Source: Candidatus Cloacimonadota bacterium (GTDB lineage Bacteria > Cloacimonadota > Cloacimonadia > Cloacimonadales > Cloacimonadaceae). Taken from it: a stretch of 34,969 bases of DNA. The DNA lies in assembly GCA_023392795.1 (NCBI GenBank), contig JAEWNJ010000118.1, forward strand, positions 1-34,969, in the 5' to 3' direction. Each line of letters begins with the position of its first letter. Position 1 is the stretch's first letter. This document shows positions 6,754-14,647 of this stretch, piece by piece. The notes beneath the pieces were generated by a model. That model made no database searches. It saw only the letters and a program-made list of their open reading frames with translations, and was not told where the DNA came from. Both the position numbers and the translations under genes were made by a program.

Positions 6754-7967
6754 TCAACCGCAAAAAGTTTGATTTCTGGCTGCTGGCGCTGCTGGTAGCC
6801 TTGATTGCCTTTGGCTGCGTGGCCATATTCAGCGCTTCGACCACCGTGATCGGAGAGCAGGCGAGCACGCAACACCACTGGTGGCGTCAGATCATCTTTG
6901 CCTTCCTGGCTTTGGGCGTGATTGCCGCCCTGATCAAGCTTCCCATGCCGATCTTTGACATCCTGGTGCTACCTGCCTTTGTGTTCAATATGTTACTCCT
7001 GATCCTGGTCTTGTTTACTCCGGCAGTAAATGGCGCGCATCGCTGGTTCAGCTTCGGTGGGATCAATTTCCAGCCCTCGGAGAGCGCCAAACTGCTAACG
7101 ATCCTGATGGTGGCGCGATACATCAGCAAGGAAGGGCTCACGGAATACCGGCAATTGCTCCACGGTTTTGGGATAATGTTGATGCCGGTGCTGTTGATCA
7201 TGATCGAGCCCGATTTTGGCACCACTCTGGTCTTTTGGGCGGCACTCCTTGCGATGTTTATCGCGTCCGACGTACCCCTATTTATCATCCTCTTGATCAT
7301 TTCTCCGGTAGTGGCCGTAGTGGCATCCGTTCACTGGCTGGCAATTGTGATCTGGGTGCTCATACTGGTCTTTTTGCTGCTTCGTTCCGGTTTATCGTGG
7401 GTCGCGATCACCGTCTCCAGCATCGTCAATGTCTTCATCTCGCTGATTATGCCAGTGTTTTGGATGGGGCTGAAGGAGTATCAGCAGAACCGCATACTCA
7501 CCTTTCTGGATCCCACGCGGGATCCCTTGGGGGCTGGCTATCAGATCATCCAGGCCAAGATCGCCATCGGCAGCGGATCACTGGCCGGCAAGGGCTGGCT
7601 GATGGGCACGCAGAAGAATATGAACTTCCTGCCGGAGCATCACACGGACTTCATCTTTTCGGTGATCGGAGAGGAGTTTGGCTTTGTGGGATCGCTATTT
7701 CTTCTCCTGTTATTCACCGCTTTCTTCGCGCGGATTATCTATAACATTGGTCAGCTCAAGGTAAGAGAAAGAAAGGTTGCCACTTCCGGCATTCTGGCTT
7801 ATCTTATGCTTCAGAGTTTCATCAATATTGGTATGAATATCGGCTTGGTGCCTGCCACCGGGATCCCTTTGCCATTCATCAGTTACGGCGGTTCAAACCT
7901 GATGATAAACAGCATATCTGTGGCGGTAATCTTGAAGTATCTAAACGAAAGAGGTTTTATTAAATGA
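6750..7967 (+). CDS. rodA: Rod shape-determining glycosyltransferase RodA
   Basis: RodA is the SEDS-family peptidoglycan polymerase that acts with PBP2. The 405-residue protein has about ten hydrophobic segments. SEDS hallmarks are visible: GAHRWFSFGGINFQPSES near residue 95, the large loop with QQNRILTFLDPTRDPLGAGYQ, then FLPEHHTDFIFSVIGEEFGF, and the C-terminal PATGIPLPFISYGGSN. The start overlaps the mrdA stop by four bases (ATGA) and its own stop overlaps the following lipoprotein start the same way. A RodA rather than FtsW role follows from pairing with PBP2 and MreBCD. Confidence 0.96.
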   Translation: MINRKKFDFWLLALLVALIAFGCVAIFSASTTVIGEQASTQHHWWRQIIFAFLALGVIAALIKLPMPIFDILVLPAFVFNMLLLILVLFTPAVNGAHRWFSFGGINFQPSESAKLLTILMVARYISKEGLTEYRQLLHGFGIMLMPVLLIMIEPDFGTTLVFWAALLAMFIASDVPLFIILLIISPVVAVVASVHWLAIVIWVLILVFLLLRSGLSWVAITVSSIVNVFISLIMPVFWMGLKEYQQNRILTFLDPTRDPLGAGYQIIQAKIAIGSGSLAGKGWLMGTQKNMNFLPEHHTDFIFSVIGEEFGFVGSLFLLLLFTAFFARIIYNIGQLKVRERKVATSGILAYLMLQSFINIGMNIGLVPATGIPLPFISYGGSNLMINSISVAVILKYLNERGFIK

Positions 7968-8560
7968 GGATTTTGCTCGGCCTGGCGGCCATGCTCGTGC
8001 TACTGAGTTCCTGCTTTGTAAGCTCATCCTTGATCTTCACCGAAGCAGATATCGAGGATAGCGTCAATCTCTTGTTCAATCCCGGCTTTGCCCCCTATTC
8101 GCTGGAAGGCGAGGAAGCTCTTAAGGGCTGGAATGTACATGTGGAACCCCAAAGCTCCGGTTTTGACAAGATTATGATCGATGCCACCGAGTTCCTGGAA
8201 GGCAAGAGCTCGCTAAAGATCTCCGCCTCGGACAAGGATATCCTGATCATCTCCGAGCCCTTCAAGGTTCGCCGTTATGGGGGATACTACTCCCGCATCA
8301 GAGCTCGTAGCGACAGCAAAGCACCGCCCCAGATCCAACTGCGCATGATCACCTTCAAGGATCAAGGCAAGATCACCAATCGCTTCAAACAAAAAGCCGA
8401 TCTATCCCCACAATGGACATCCATCAGCACCAGTGCCGGATTCCTGCGGCCGGGGGTTAGCTTTGGGCGCGTCTTCATCCACATCCCGCCTTTCAGCGAA
8501 GGCTCCATCTGGCTGGATGACGCGGGCTGCTGGGAAGTTCACGGCTTTAGAATTGACTGA
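7964..8560 (+). CDS. Lipoprotein at end of rod-shape operon, jelly-roll-like domain
   Basis: The 198-residue product begins with a lipoprotein signal (MRILLGLAAMLVLLSSCF) with the lipobox cysteine near residue 17. The mature part has NLLFNPGFAPYSLEG..LKGWNVHVEP, EGKSSLKISASDK, and a C-terminal GSIWLDDAG. This is the layout of carbohydrate-binding-module-like jelly rolls (CBM4/9 type), where 'NpGFE...l.gW' opens and 'iwlDdv' closes the fold. The ligand is unknown. The start overlaps the rodA stop by four bases, so it is translated with the elongasome genes and may bind glycan or assist wall growth in the periplasm; that role is inferred from context only. Confidence 0.8.
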   Translation: MRILLGLAAMLVLLSSCFVSSSLIFTEADIEDSVNLLFNPGFAPYSLEGEEALKGWNVHVEPQSSGFDKIMIDATEFLEGKSSLKISASDKDILIISEPFKVRRYGGYYSRIRARSDSKAPPQIQLRMITFKDQGKITNRFKQKADLSPQWTSISTSAGFLRPGVSFGRVFIHIPPFSEGSIWLDDAGCWEVHGFRID

Positions 8561-8578
8561 CCTGGGCAAAGAAGCAGC

Positions 8579-8584
8579 TTGACA
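8579..8584 (+). promoter_or_regulatory. TTGACA box, candidate -35
   Basis: TTGACA lies 49 bases before the start of the next lipoprotein gene, in a 73-base gap after the rod-shape operon. The preceding AAGCAGC is also present before the box at 9995. An AT-rich CATAAAT occurs about 25 bases downstream, with no -10 element at standard spacing. Confidence 0.4.
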
Positions 8585-8633
8585 TTTTTATAGCTGTATC
8601 TACCCTGTCATAAATCAAAATAAGGAGAGAATT

Positions 8634-9416
8634 ATGCAACGCTTTTCATTTTTACTCACCATCGTTCTGTTTGGCTTGATGCTTCTTATCGGGGCTTGCG
8701 GTGGCAGCGACGATAATGGCGACAATGGCGACATCACAGAAATCCCGGATATCAATCCCGATAATTTTGATTGGGACGTCTATATCGTGGACGTCGCAGG
8801 GATGCTTCGAGAGGATTATTACTGGATAAATGCTGATTGGCTAGGCAGCAACACTGCTATCAGTGATACTGATGTAATCAGCATTCAGTTTGACAATGCC
8901 GATCCGGTTACTCTGCAACAAACTGGATACTTTGGCGATCCTTTCTTTACAGGTGAAGCTCAGCTTACTCCCGGACAATCCTACCGTGTGAAGCTCTTCA
9001 AGAATGGAGACCAAGAGGCAGCGGTTACCCTCCGCATGCCCTATCGCAGTTTTGCCACCTTCCCTGCCTTTTACAATCCTAGCTCCGCCACTTCGCTAAA
9101 TTGGTCTCTGGAACACGACAATCAATTCCAGGTGGCCGGTGTTTCTTCTTATGACGAAGATGCCTTTGAGAGCGACGACTACATGGACTTCGTGGATCCA
9201 TCTGCAAGATCGCTTTCCATACCTGCCAATGCAGTGCAAAACTACGGCGAATATACCACCTATGAGATGCTGGTAATGCAGTACAGCTTTGCCAAACAGG
9301 GCAGAAACGCCTTTTCGGCAGCTCAGGGGAGTGGCAGGACATACCCTGATGAACCTGTCAAGAACGTAAAAAACCGGATGCTCAGCTTCATGCAGAAAGC
9401 ACGCAGAAGCATGTAG
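8634..9416 (+). CDS. Lipoprotein of unknown function
   Basis: This 260-residue protein starts with a clear lipoprotein signal; the lipobox is LIGAC near residue 22, followed by GGSDDNGDNGD, a low-complexity Asp/Gly/Asn linker typical after a lipidated Cys. The mature region is rich in aromatic and acidic residues and looks beta-rich (SVISIQFDN-like strands, LTPGQSYRVKLFKNG), resembling a fibronectin-type strand pattern. The last 30 residues are basic (VKNVKNRMLSFMQKARRSM). No family is recognised. AAGGAG lies a suitable distance before the ATG. It is flanked by a candidate promoter box and a strong terminator, so it is probably a single-gene unit. Confidence 0.8.
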   Translation: MQRFSFLLTIVLFGLMLLIGACGGSDDNGDNGDITEIPDINPDNFDWDVYIVDVAGMLREDYYWINADWLGSNTAISDTDVISIQFDNADPVTLQQTGYFGDPFFTGEAQLTPGQSYRVKLFKNGDQEAAVTLRMPYRSFATFPAFYNPSSATSLNWSLEHDNQFQVAGVSSYDEDAFESDDYMDFVDPSARSLSIPANAVQNYGEYTTYEMLVMQYSFAKQGRNAFSAAQGSGRTYPDEPVKNVKNRMLSFMQKARRSM

Positions 9417-9439
9417 TCCCGTCCTTACAAATCTTATGT

Positions 9440-9464
9440 GGGCAGCTTATGCTGCCCTTTTTTT
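9440..9464 (+). terminator. Rho-independent terminator
   Basis: GGGCAGC (9440-9446), a TTAT loop and GCTGCCC (9451-9457) form a perfect 7-bp GC-rich stem followed immediately by seven T residues. It lies 24 bases after the stop of the lipoprotein gene. Confidence 0.93.
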
Positions 9465-9515
9465 GGCTCTCTTCCAAATCGAGTGGGTAGGCATCCAGAG
9501 GTGGCCGAATTGGGG

Positions 9516-9554
9516 GTGGCAAGCTCCTGCTTGCCACAGTGAGCTTGAGCTCGC
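9516..9554. repeat. Two adjacent short hairpins
   Basis: GTGGCAAGC (9516-9524), loop TCCT and GCTTGCCAC (9529-9537) form a perfect 9-bp stem. One base later GTGAGC (9539-9544), loop TTGA and GCTCGC (9549-9554) form a 6-bp stem with one G-T pair. Neither is followed by a T run, so they are not simple terminators. Confidence 0.7.
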
Positions 9555-9567
9555 TTGGCAGCCCTCT

Positions 9568-9622
9568 CAGCGTAGGATAGTTCTCTGTTTGCCAAACTTT
9601 ACCTACTTGGTCTGATAGTGAT
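9568..9622. repeat. Dispersed repeat module B, copy 2
   Basis: The segment beginning CAGCGTAGGATAGTT corresponds to 518-572. Here it precedes the palindrome-bearing repeat by about 10 bases, whereas at the first locus it follows it by about 80. Confidence 0.65.
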
Positions 9623-9631
9623 CCTTCTAGA

Positions 9632-9764
9632 TCATCCCCAACCGGTTCTATGCTCTTCCTATCTTGAGCTTCATACGCATCTAGAGAGCCTCCCATACAC
9701 CGGTCATACGATTGTACGACCGGTGTACGACCGGTGTATGGGAGGCGTATCAACTACAAGAAGG
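9632..9764. repeat. 134-bp dispersed repeat, copy 2, with palindromic core 9688-9746
   Basis: This copy has a perfect outer stem: GCCTCCCATACACCGGTC (9688-9705) pairs with 9729-9746 over all 18 positions. The inner competitor arm (9714-9727) pairs with the same 5' arm with one mismatch. The tandem 11-mers GACCGGTGTAC and GACCGGTGTAT lie at 9718-9739. Flanking similarity to 305-438 covers about 56 bp on the left and 18 bp on the right. Confidence 0.9.
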
Positions 9765-9824
9765 AAAGATAGGGCAACCGGGGTGCAGGTGAAACGGAGC
9801 TGAGGTTGATCGTGATAGCTCCCA

Positions 9825-9905
9825 AATCCCAGTCGGAGCTTTAGGAAAGCCGTTACGTAGTGTAGCATTCCGATGCTACAAATGTCCCAATCCCAGTCGG
9901 AGCTT
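9825..9905. repeat. 17-bp direct repeat flanking a hairpin
   Basis: AATCCCAGTCGGAGCTT occurs at 9825-9841 and again at 9889-9905. Between them TGTAGCAT (9861-9868), loop TCCG and ATGCTACA (9873-9880) form a perfect 8-bp stem. Each copy ends in GGAGCTT, and the first can also pair with an upstream AGCTCC (9818-9823). The sequence is non-coding. Confidence 0.8.
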
Positions 9906-9994
9906 AAGCCCTCATACCCCGCTTTTATGACATTTCCAAGTGGAATCCGGATAATCTCCCAGAAGTCCCGCGGGGGTACCAGCCGATAAGCAGC

Positions 9995-10000
9995 TTGACA
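9995..10000 (+). promoter_or_regulatory. TTGACA box ahead of malic enzyme
   Basis: TTGACA lies 53 bases before the malic enzyme ATG and is preceded by AAGCAGC, as at 8579. No -10 hexamer is seen at 16-18 bases; TACTAT occurs 30 bases downstream. Confidence 0.4.
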
Positions 10001-10053
10001 GATTTACTCCCCCCGGAAAAGAATCGCTGATACTATACGCGAAGGATATTTTC

Positions 10054-11511
10054 ATGAACGAACTCAAGCTTGATCTTTCCAATATTTCTGCCATCTTCAA
10101 GGAAGAGCTCCCTGCTCATCAGGTTGCGGCGGCTCAAACCCATTTCCTCAAAGATCTTTCCCTGCGCATGCACGCCTTTTACAAAGGCAAGATGCAAAGC
10201 CTGCCCAAAGCCGGCATCTATGGCTTCAATTGGTTCAACGTCTGGTACACTCCCGGCGTATCCAAAGTTTCCACCACGATCAGAGATAACAACGAAGAAT
10301 CCTACGCGCTCTCCAATCGGGGCAATCTGGTGGCAGTGGTTTCTGACAGCACCCGAGTGCTGGGCGATGGTGATTGCACTCCTGCCGGCGGTCTTGGCGT
10401 GATGGAAGGCAAGGCCATGCTGATGAAGTATTTAGGTGCCTGCGATGCCTTCGCGCTATGCGTAAACAGCCGTGATGAACAGGGTAAACCCGATCCGAAA
10501 AAAATCATCGACTTTGTAAAGATGCTGGAGCCCTCAGTGGGCGCGGTAAATCTGGAAGATATCTCGCAACCGAATTGCTATCGCGTGCTGGATGAACTGC
10601 GCGAAAGCTGCAATATCCCGGTTTGGCACGATGACGCCCAGGGTACTGCTTGCGTCACTCTGGCAGGAGTGATCAATGCCCTTCAGCTTACCGACCGCAG
10701 GATCGAGGATACCAGGGCAGTGCTATTCGGCGCGGGCGCATCAAACACCACCATCGCCCGCTTCCTGATGCAGGAAGGGCTGAAGCCGGAAAATCTGATC
10801 ATGTTTGACAGCAAGGGCGCTCTGCACAAAGACCGCAGTGATATCTCCGGCAACCCCACCAAGTACAAGCAGTGGGAACTTGCCCGCATCAGCAATCCCC
10901 AATGCCTGAACACGATGGACGAAGCGATGCGCGGAGCAGATCTGCTGATCGCACTGTCCACGCCAGGTCCGGATACTATAAAAGCCCAGTGGATCAGCCT
11001 GATGAACCCCAAGTCCATCGTTTTCTGCTGTGCCAATCCCGTTCCCGAGATCTATCCCTACGATGCCAAAGCTGCGGGAGCCTACATCGTTGCCACCGGC
11101 AGGGGGGATTTCCCCAATCAAGTGAATAATTCCTGCGGTTTCCCCGGCATCCTCAAGGGCGCGCTGATGGTACGAGCCCGCAAGATCACGGATAATATGG
11201 CGATTGCCGCGGCGCATTCCCTGGCCGCATTTGCCCGGGGACGCGGCATCTCTCCCGATAACATCCTTGCCACGATGGACGAAACCGAAGTCTTTGCCCA
11301 TGAAGCCGCCGATGTAGCTGCCCAGGCGGTAGCCGATGGTGTAGCCCGGATTATTCTCAGCCGGGAAGAGGTTTTTCAGCGTGCGCTATGCGAAATCAAC
11401 GAGACCAGGACGCTGGTGCAAAACATGATGGAACAGGGTTTCATCAAAGCTCCGCCTGCTCAGATGATAAACGAGGTTATGCAGCTTTGCTTGCAAAAGT
11501 TCAAAGCCTGA
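10054..11511 (+). CDS. NAD(P)-dependent malic enzyme
   Basis: Malic enzyme oxidatively decarboxylates malate to pyruvate with reduction of NAD(P). The 485 residues contain the family signatures in order: WYTPGVSKV with Tyr65, GLGVMEGKA with the catalytic-type Lys120, VNLEDISQPNC (166-175) with acidic metal ligands Glu168 and Asp169, VWHDDAQGTA with Asp193 and Asp194, and a Rossmann GAGASN (226-231) for the dinucleotide. The later part has NPVPEIYPYDAKAAGAYIVATGRGDFPNQVNN, also typical. It lacks the C-terminal phosphotransacetylase-like domain of MaeB-type enzymes. An AAGGA sequence precedes the ATG. Its stop overlaps the next start (TGATG). Cofactor preference cannot be read with confidence. 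Confidence 0.95.
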   Translation: MNELKLDLSNISAIFKEELPAHQVAAAQTHFLKDLSLRMHAFYKGKMQSLPKAGIYGFNWFNVWYTPGVSKVSTTIRDNNEESYALSNRGNLVAVVSDSTRVLGDGDCTPAGGLGVMEGKAMLMKYLGACDAFALCVNSRDEQGKPDPKKIIDFVKMLEPSVGAVNLEDISQPNCYRVLDELRESCNIPVWHDDAQGTACVTLAGVINALQLTDRRIEDTRAVLFGAGASNTTIARFLMQEGLKPENLIMFDSKGALHKDRSDISGNPTKYKQWELARISNPQCLNTMDEAMRGADLLIALSTPGPDTIKAQWISLMNPKSIVFCCANPVPEIYPYDAKAAGAYIVATGRGDFPNQVNNSCGFPGILKGALMVRARKITDNMAIAAAHSLAAFARGRGISPDNILATMDETEVFAHEAADVAAQAVADGVARIILSREEVFQRALCEINETRTLVQNMMEQGFIKAPPAQMINEVMQLCLQKFKA

Positions 11512-12380
11512 TGAAAAGCAAGCCCGGCAAAGCCCTGGGCTACGTCTTCAAGCTCGCGCTCAGCCTGCTGATCCTGATCCTGATCTTTCGCCGGATAGAC
11601 CCCGCCCGCGCCTCGGAACTGATCGTCCAAATGCCCGCTGTGCTCCTGATGCAGGTGTTTCTGCTCAGTGTATTGCGGCACTTTGTCCAGCTTAACAACT
11701 GGCGCTGTTCTCTGCATCTGAATCCCTTGTATGTAAACAAACCCCGGGAACTGCTGGCATCCTATCTGATCGCCTTACCCCTACGTTTTTTGCTTCCCGG
11801 CGGGCATGCTTCCTTTGGGAAAATCTTTTATGTGAGCAACAGCAGCCGGTGGGCATCGCTGATCTCCACCACTACGGAACGGCTGTTTATGACCTGGTCG
11901 ACCTGGACTTTCGCGGCCATTGCAGCCTTTTGGCACTATCCCGCGCTGAATCCTGATCTGCGCACGGCTCTGGTTATCTTCTGTGCCTTCATGCCGCTAT
12001 ACGCCGCTCTTATCATCGGATGCAAAGCCAAATGGCAGCAGTACCACGTAGCCTATGTACAGCAGGCGCCCAGAATGATGCTCCTGCAGGTGGCAAATAC
12101 TCTGCTGATGTATCTGCAATACCATCTTATCCTAAACCATCTGGGCAGCATCGCCCTGAAGGAGACCTGGATCGGAATGTCGCTGACCAATGTATCTAAT
12201 TCCATCCCCATTACCATCTCCGGATTGGGTTTACGCGAAGGCTTTGCCATTCATTTCCTGAAGGACTTCAACTTTAGCGCGGAACAGGCTGTGGCAGCCA
12301 CTCTGAGTGTATTCCTGGTGCACGACGTGATCCCCGCCCTGGTGGGTGCGGTGGTCCTTTTACGCGCTAAAAAAGTGTGA
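11511..12380 (+). CDS. Lysylphosphatidylglycerol synthase-TM/UPF0104-type membrane protein
   Basis: This 289-residue integral membrane protein has about eight hydrophobic segments. It resembles the flippase-like UPF0104 (LPG_synthase_TM) family: an N-terminal LLILILIFRRIDPARASELI, then NNWRCSLHLNPL, then LPLRFLLPGGHASFGKIFYV, then a C-terminal ISGLGLREGFAIHFL. Members are thought to move lipids or lipid-linked intermediates across the membrane, but the substrate here is unknown. I place the start at the ATG overlapping the malic enzyme stop (TGATG at 11509-11513). An in-frame start 41 codons upstream lies inside the malic enzyme gene and would add a polar extension. Coupling with malic enzyme appears to be positional rather than functional. 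Confidence 0.8.
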   Translation: MKSKPGKALGYVFKLALSLLILILIFRRIDPARASELIVQMPAVLLMQVFLLSVLRHFVQLNNWRCSLHLNPLYVNKPRELLASYLIALPLRFLLPGGHASFGKIFYVSNSSRWASLISTTTERLFMTWSTWTFAAIAAFWHYPALNPDLRTALVIFCAFMPLYAALIIGCKAKWQQYHVAYVQQAPRMMLLQVANTLLMYLQYHLILNHLGSIALKETWIGMSLTNVSNSIPITISGLGLREGFAIHFLKDFNFSAEQAVAATLSVFLVHDVIPALVGAVVLLRAKKV

Positions 12381-12407
12381 ATATGCTTTACCGCTAAGGA
12401 GCGATGT

Positions 12408-13067
12408 ATGCTACGGAATATTATCATACGCCCCGAAACTCCGGCTGATTACCACGCAGTGGAAATCCTAACCCGTGACGCCTTTTGGAACCTGCATGTT
12501 CCGGGTTGCGACGAACACTATCTGGCGCATACGCTCAGAAGCTCGGATGCCTTCATCCCAGAGCTGGATCTGGTGGCAGAACTTGGTGGTGAAATCATCG
12601 GCAACATCATGTATGCCCGGACCGTGATTCTTACCGGGGATGGGAGCTCTCATCCAGTGCTCGTTTTTGGACCGCTCAGCGTAAAACCCGAACGTCAGGG
12701 CGAAGGGATCGGTTCTCTATTGGTGCGGCAAAGCCTATTCCTGGCGCGGGAAATGGGACATCAGGCGGTGGTGATCTATGGCGATCCCGATTTTTACAAG
12801 CGGTTCGGTTTTCGTCCTGCGCGCGAATATGGCATTTATACACCTTACAAGACCTGTTCCCCAGCCTTGCAAGTACTGGAACTGGTTCCTGGCAGCCTGA
12901 AGGGGATCAGTGGCGCTTTTGAAGAGGGTGAAGCCTATCACCTGGATCCAGAAGAAGCCGCGGCATTTGATTTGCTCTTCGAGCCTCGGGAAAAGGGCTT
13001 TCAGGAGTCCCAACTGAGATTTCAGGAGATTCTGGCGGCATCTGTCCCCATCGAGACTTGCGAGTAG
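12408..13067 (+). CDS. GNAT-family N-acetyltransferase
   Basis: The 219-residue product begins IIIRPETPADYHAVEILTRDAFW, the standard first strand and helix of GNAT proteins. VLVFGPLSVKPERQGEGIGSLLVRQSL is motif A, with the Q/R-x-x-G-x-G acetyl-CoA pyrophosphate loop (RQGEGIG). AVVIYGDPDFYKRFGFRPAREYGI is the closing motif B and matches the YhbS-like subgroup. The acceptor substrate is unknown. AAGGAG (12396-12401) fits the ATG at 12408; an ATG at 12403 is too close to it and out of frame. A possible termination hairpin follows at 13080. Confidence 0.88.
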   Translation: MLRNIIIRPETPADYHAVEILTRDAFWNLHVPGCDEHYLAHTLRSSDAFIPELDLVAELGGEIIGNIMYARTVILTGDGSSHPVLVFGPLSVKPERQGEGIGSLLVRQSLFLAREMGHQAVVIYGDPDFYKRFGFRPAREYGIYTPYKTCSPALQVLELVPGSLKGISGAFEEGEAYHLDPEEAAAFDLLFEPREKGFQESQLRFQEILAASVPIETCE

Positions 13068-13079
13068 AGTAACCGGATC

Positions 13080-13110
13080 CCTGTCGGGCAGACACCTTTG
13101 TCCCGGCAGG
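13080..13110 (+). terminator. Possible terminator hairpin after the GNAT gene
   Basis: CCTGTCGGG (13080-13088) pairs with CCCGGCAGG (13102-13110) over nine positions with one G-T pair and a 13-base loop. The following tract is only moderately T-rich (CAAGCTTTATCTTTT), so termination efficiency is uncertain. Confidence 0.45.
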
Positions 13111-13288
13111 CAAGCTTTATCTTTTCCCCGAAGGGCAAGAGTTTTAATAATTTACTTGACCCCGTCTGTCTTCCGATTATCCTTGTACCACAGATCAATA
13201 CCTCATGTACAGGCACTTATCACGCACAGTCTTACTATGTAAACGTGAGTGATATTGCCCAGATCCTAAGGGGGAGAATACACGATAT

Positions 13289-14647
13289 ATGCGACGACAC
13301 TTGATAATCACATTGCTGCTGCTCATAGTTGGGCTTGGCATGCTGAACGCTCAGCCGGAGTCCAGAGATATCGGCCTTGCCGAGGCGCGCGAAATGGCAT
13401 TGGCCAATAATCCCGAGTATTTGAGTTCAATTGCTGCCCTGAACGCGGCCAGGTGGAGCAAAACCGGGGCGATATCAGCGTTTATGCCCAGCCTGAGCCT
13501 CAGCGGTACCATGCTGTATATGGATCCTGCCACCACCGTGACCACCGGGGGCGGACAAATGCGGTTAAATAACGATCAGCGCAGCCTCTCGCTCAATCTG
13601 TCGCAACCGCTGTTTGTGGGCGGTAAGCTGTATCAGGCTTACAAAATCTCCGCAGTCTCCCTGGAAATGCAGGAACTGGCGGTGAAAAACCAGCGATTGA
13701 ATCTGATCCAGGAAGTGGATAGCAAATACTATGATTTCCGTTTCCTGGTATCTGCCTTGCAACTGGCTCGGGATGAACGGAATCGGGCGGTGAAAAACCT
13801 GGAGCTGGCGGAATTGAAGAAGCAAAGCGGTTTGATCTCAAATGCGGATTATCTGCGCTTCAAGGCTGCGAAAGCCAATAAAGACGTCGCCGTAATCCAA
13901 GCCGAGACCGCCATGAATCTTGCATTGAAGGATTTCTGCAACTTTTTGGGTAGCGACGAGAACTTGTGGCCGGAAGATTCCACTCGGAATAAAGAGTACT
14001 TAAAGGTCGTTGACATAGATGACAGGTGGTTGCCTTCGTTGATCGCAAAAGCGCAGAAGATAGCTAATGCGTCCAATCCGACCCTGCAGACTCTGGATAA
14101 GAGTCTGGACCTCAGCCGTCGGGCGGAGAAGATCGCCGGGGGTAGTTTTATGCCCACTTTGATGCTCACGGGTTCGCGGCAGTACAAAGAAAACGGGATT
14201 GACCGCTATGAGTTTGAAGCATCCAATCAGATCATGCTGAATCTATCGGTACCCATCCTGCCCCAGGTGGGGAATTATGCCGCATTGAAAAAGGCACAGT
14301 ATGAAAGCGAAAAAGCTCGTTACGAAGCGCGCTCTGCCACCGATGGCATCGCTTTGAGCGTGGAAGCGGCGGTGCTCAATCTGGTCAGTAGCGCCCGGCA
14401 GGCACTGAGCACAAGGATTTCGTACGAGGCAACCTTAGAGATGTATGATCAACTAACCGAACGCTACAATCTGCAAATGATTTCCTCCAGCGAGTTCCTG
14501 GATGCCGAGCTGATGGAATCCGCGGCAAGATTGGCAAATATGAATGCTCACAAAAAATATTTGAAGGCCCGTCTGGCGCTGTTGATCGCCCTGGGCACCG
14601 ATGAATACGCTGTATTGGACAGTTTGTTACAAGAAACGAGGAATTGA
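13289..14647 (+). CDS. TolC-family outer membrane efflux protein
   Basis: The 452 residues begin with a signal peptide (HLIITLLLLIVGLGMLNAQ) and the TolC-family opening GLAEAREMALANNPEYLSSIAALNAARW. Two long helical repeats follow, each with SLNLSQPLF/MLNLSVPI strands that form the beta-barrel part (SQPLFVGGKLYQAYK and SVPILPQVGNYAALKKA). Proteins of this family are trimeric outer-membrane ducts through which RND pumps expel substrates. It is the first gene of a three-gene pump operon, and its stop overlaps the adaptor start (TGATG). A TTGACC box at 13155-13160 lies 129 bases upstream. Confidence 0.92.
   Translation: MRRHLIITLLLLIVGLGMLNAQPESRDIGLAEAREMALANNPEYLSSIAALNAARWSKTGAISAFMPSLSLSGTMLYMDPATTVTTGGGQMRLNNDQRSLSLNLSQPLFVGGKLYQAYKISAVSLEMQELAVKNQRLNLIQEVDSKYYDFRFLVSALQLARDERNRAVKNLELAELKKQSGLISNADYLRFKAAKANKDVAVIQAETAMNLALKDFCNFLGSDENLWPEDSTRNKEYLKVVDIDDRWLPSLIAKAQKIANASNPTLQTLDKSLDLSRRAEKIAGGSFMPTLMLTGSRQYKENGIDRYEFEASNQIMLNLSVPILPQVGNYAALKKAQYESEKARYEARSATDGIALSVEAAVLNLVSSARQALSTRISYEATLEMYDQLTERYNLQMISSSEFLDAELMESAARLANMNAHKKYLKARLALLIALGTDEYAVLDSLLQETRN

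Larger units (their letters stand above)
9465..10053. other. Repeat-rich intergenic spacer
   Basis: No convincing gene lies between the terminator and malic enzyme. In order, the spacer holds two adjacent short hairpins (9516-9554), repeat module B (9568-9622), the 134-bp palindrome-bearing repeat (9632-9764), a 17-bp direct repeat flanking a hairpin (9825-9905) and a TTGACA box (9995-10000). Short frames here, such as those at 9388-9753 and 9618-9803, follow the palindrome and do not resemble proteins. Confidence 0.75.

Noticed and set aside
9618..9803. Short frames crossing the palindrome that translate to PYTGHT/PYTGRT-type peptides
   Set aside because: The same peptide appears in several frames only because the DNA repeat recurs; there is no ribosome-binding context or codon signal.
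13098..13304. A 68-codon frame in the spacer before the TolC-type gene
   Set aside because: No ribosome-binding sequence or recognisable domain; it overlaps the supported start of the following gene in another frame.
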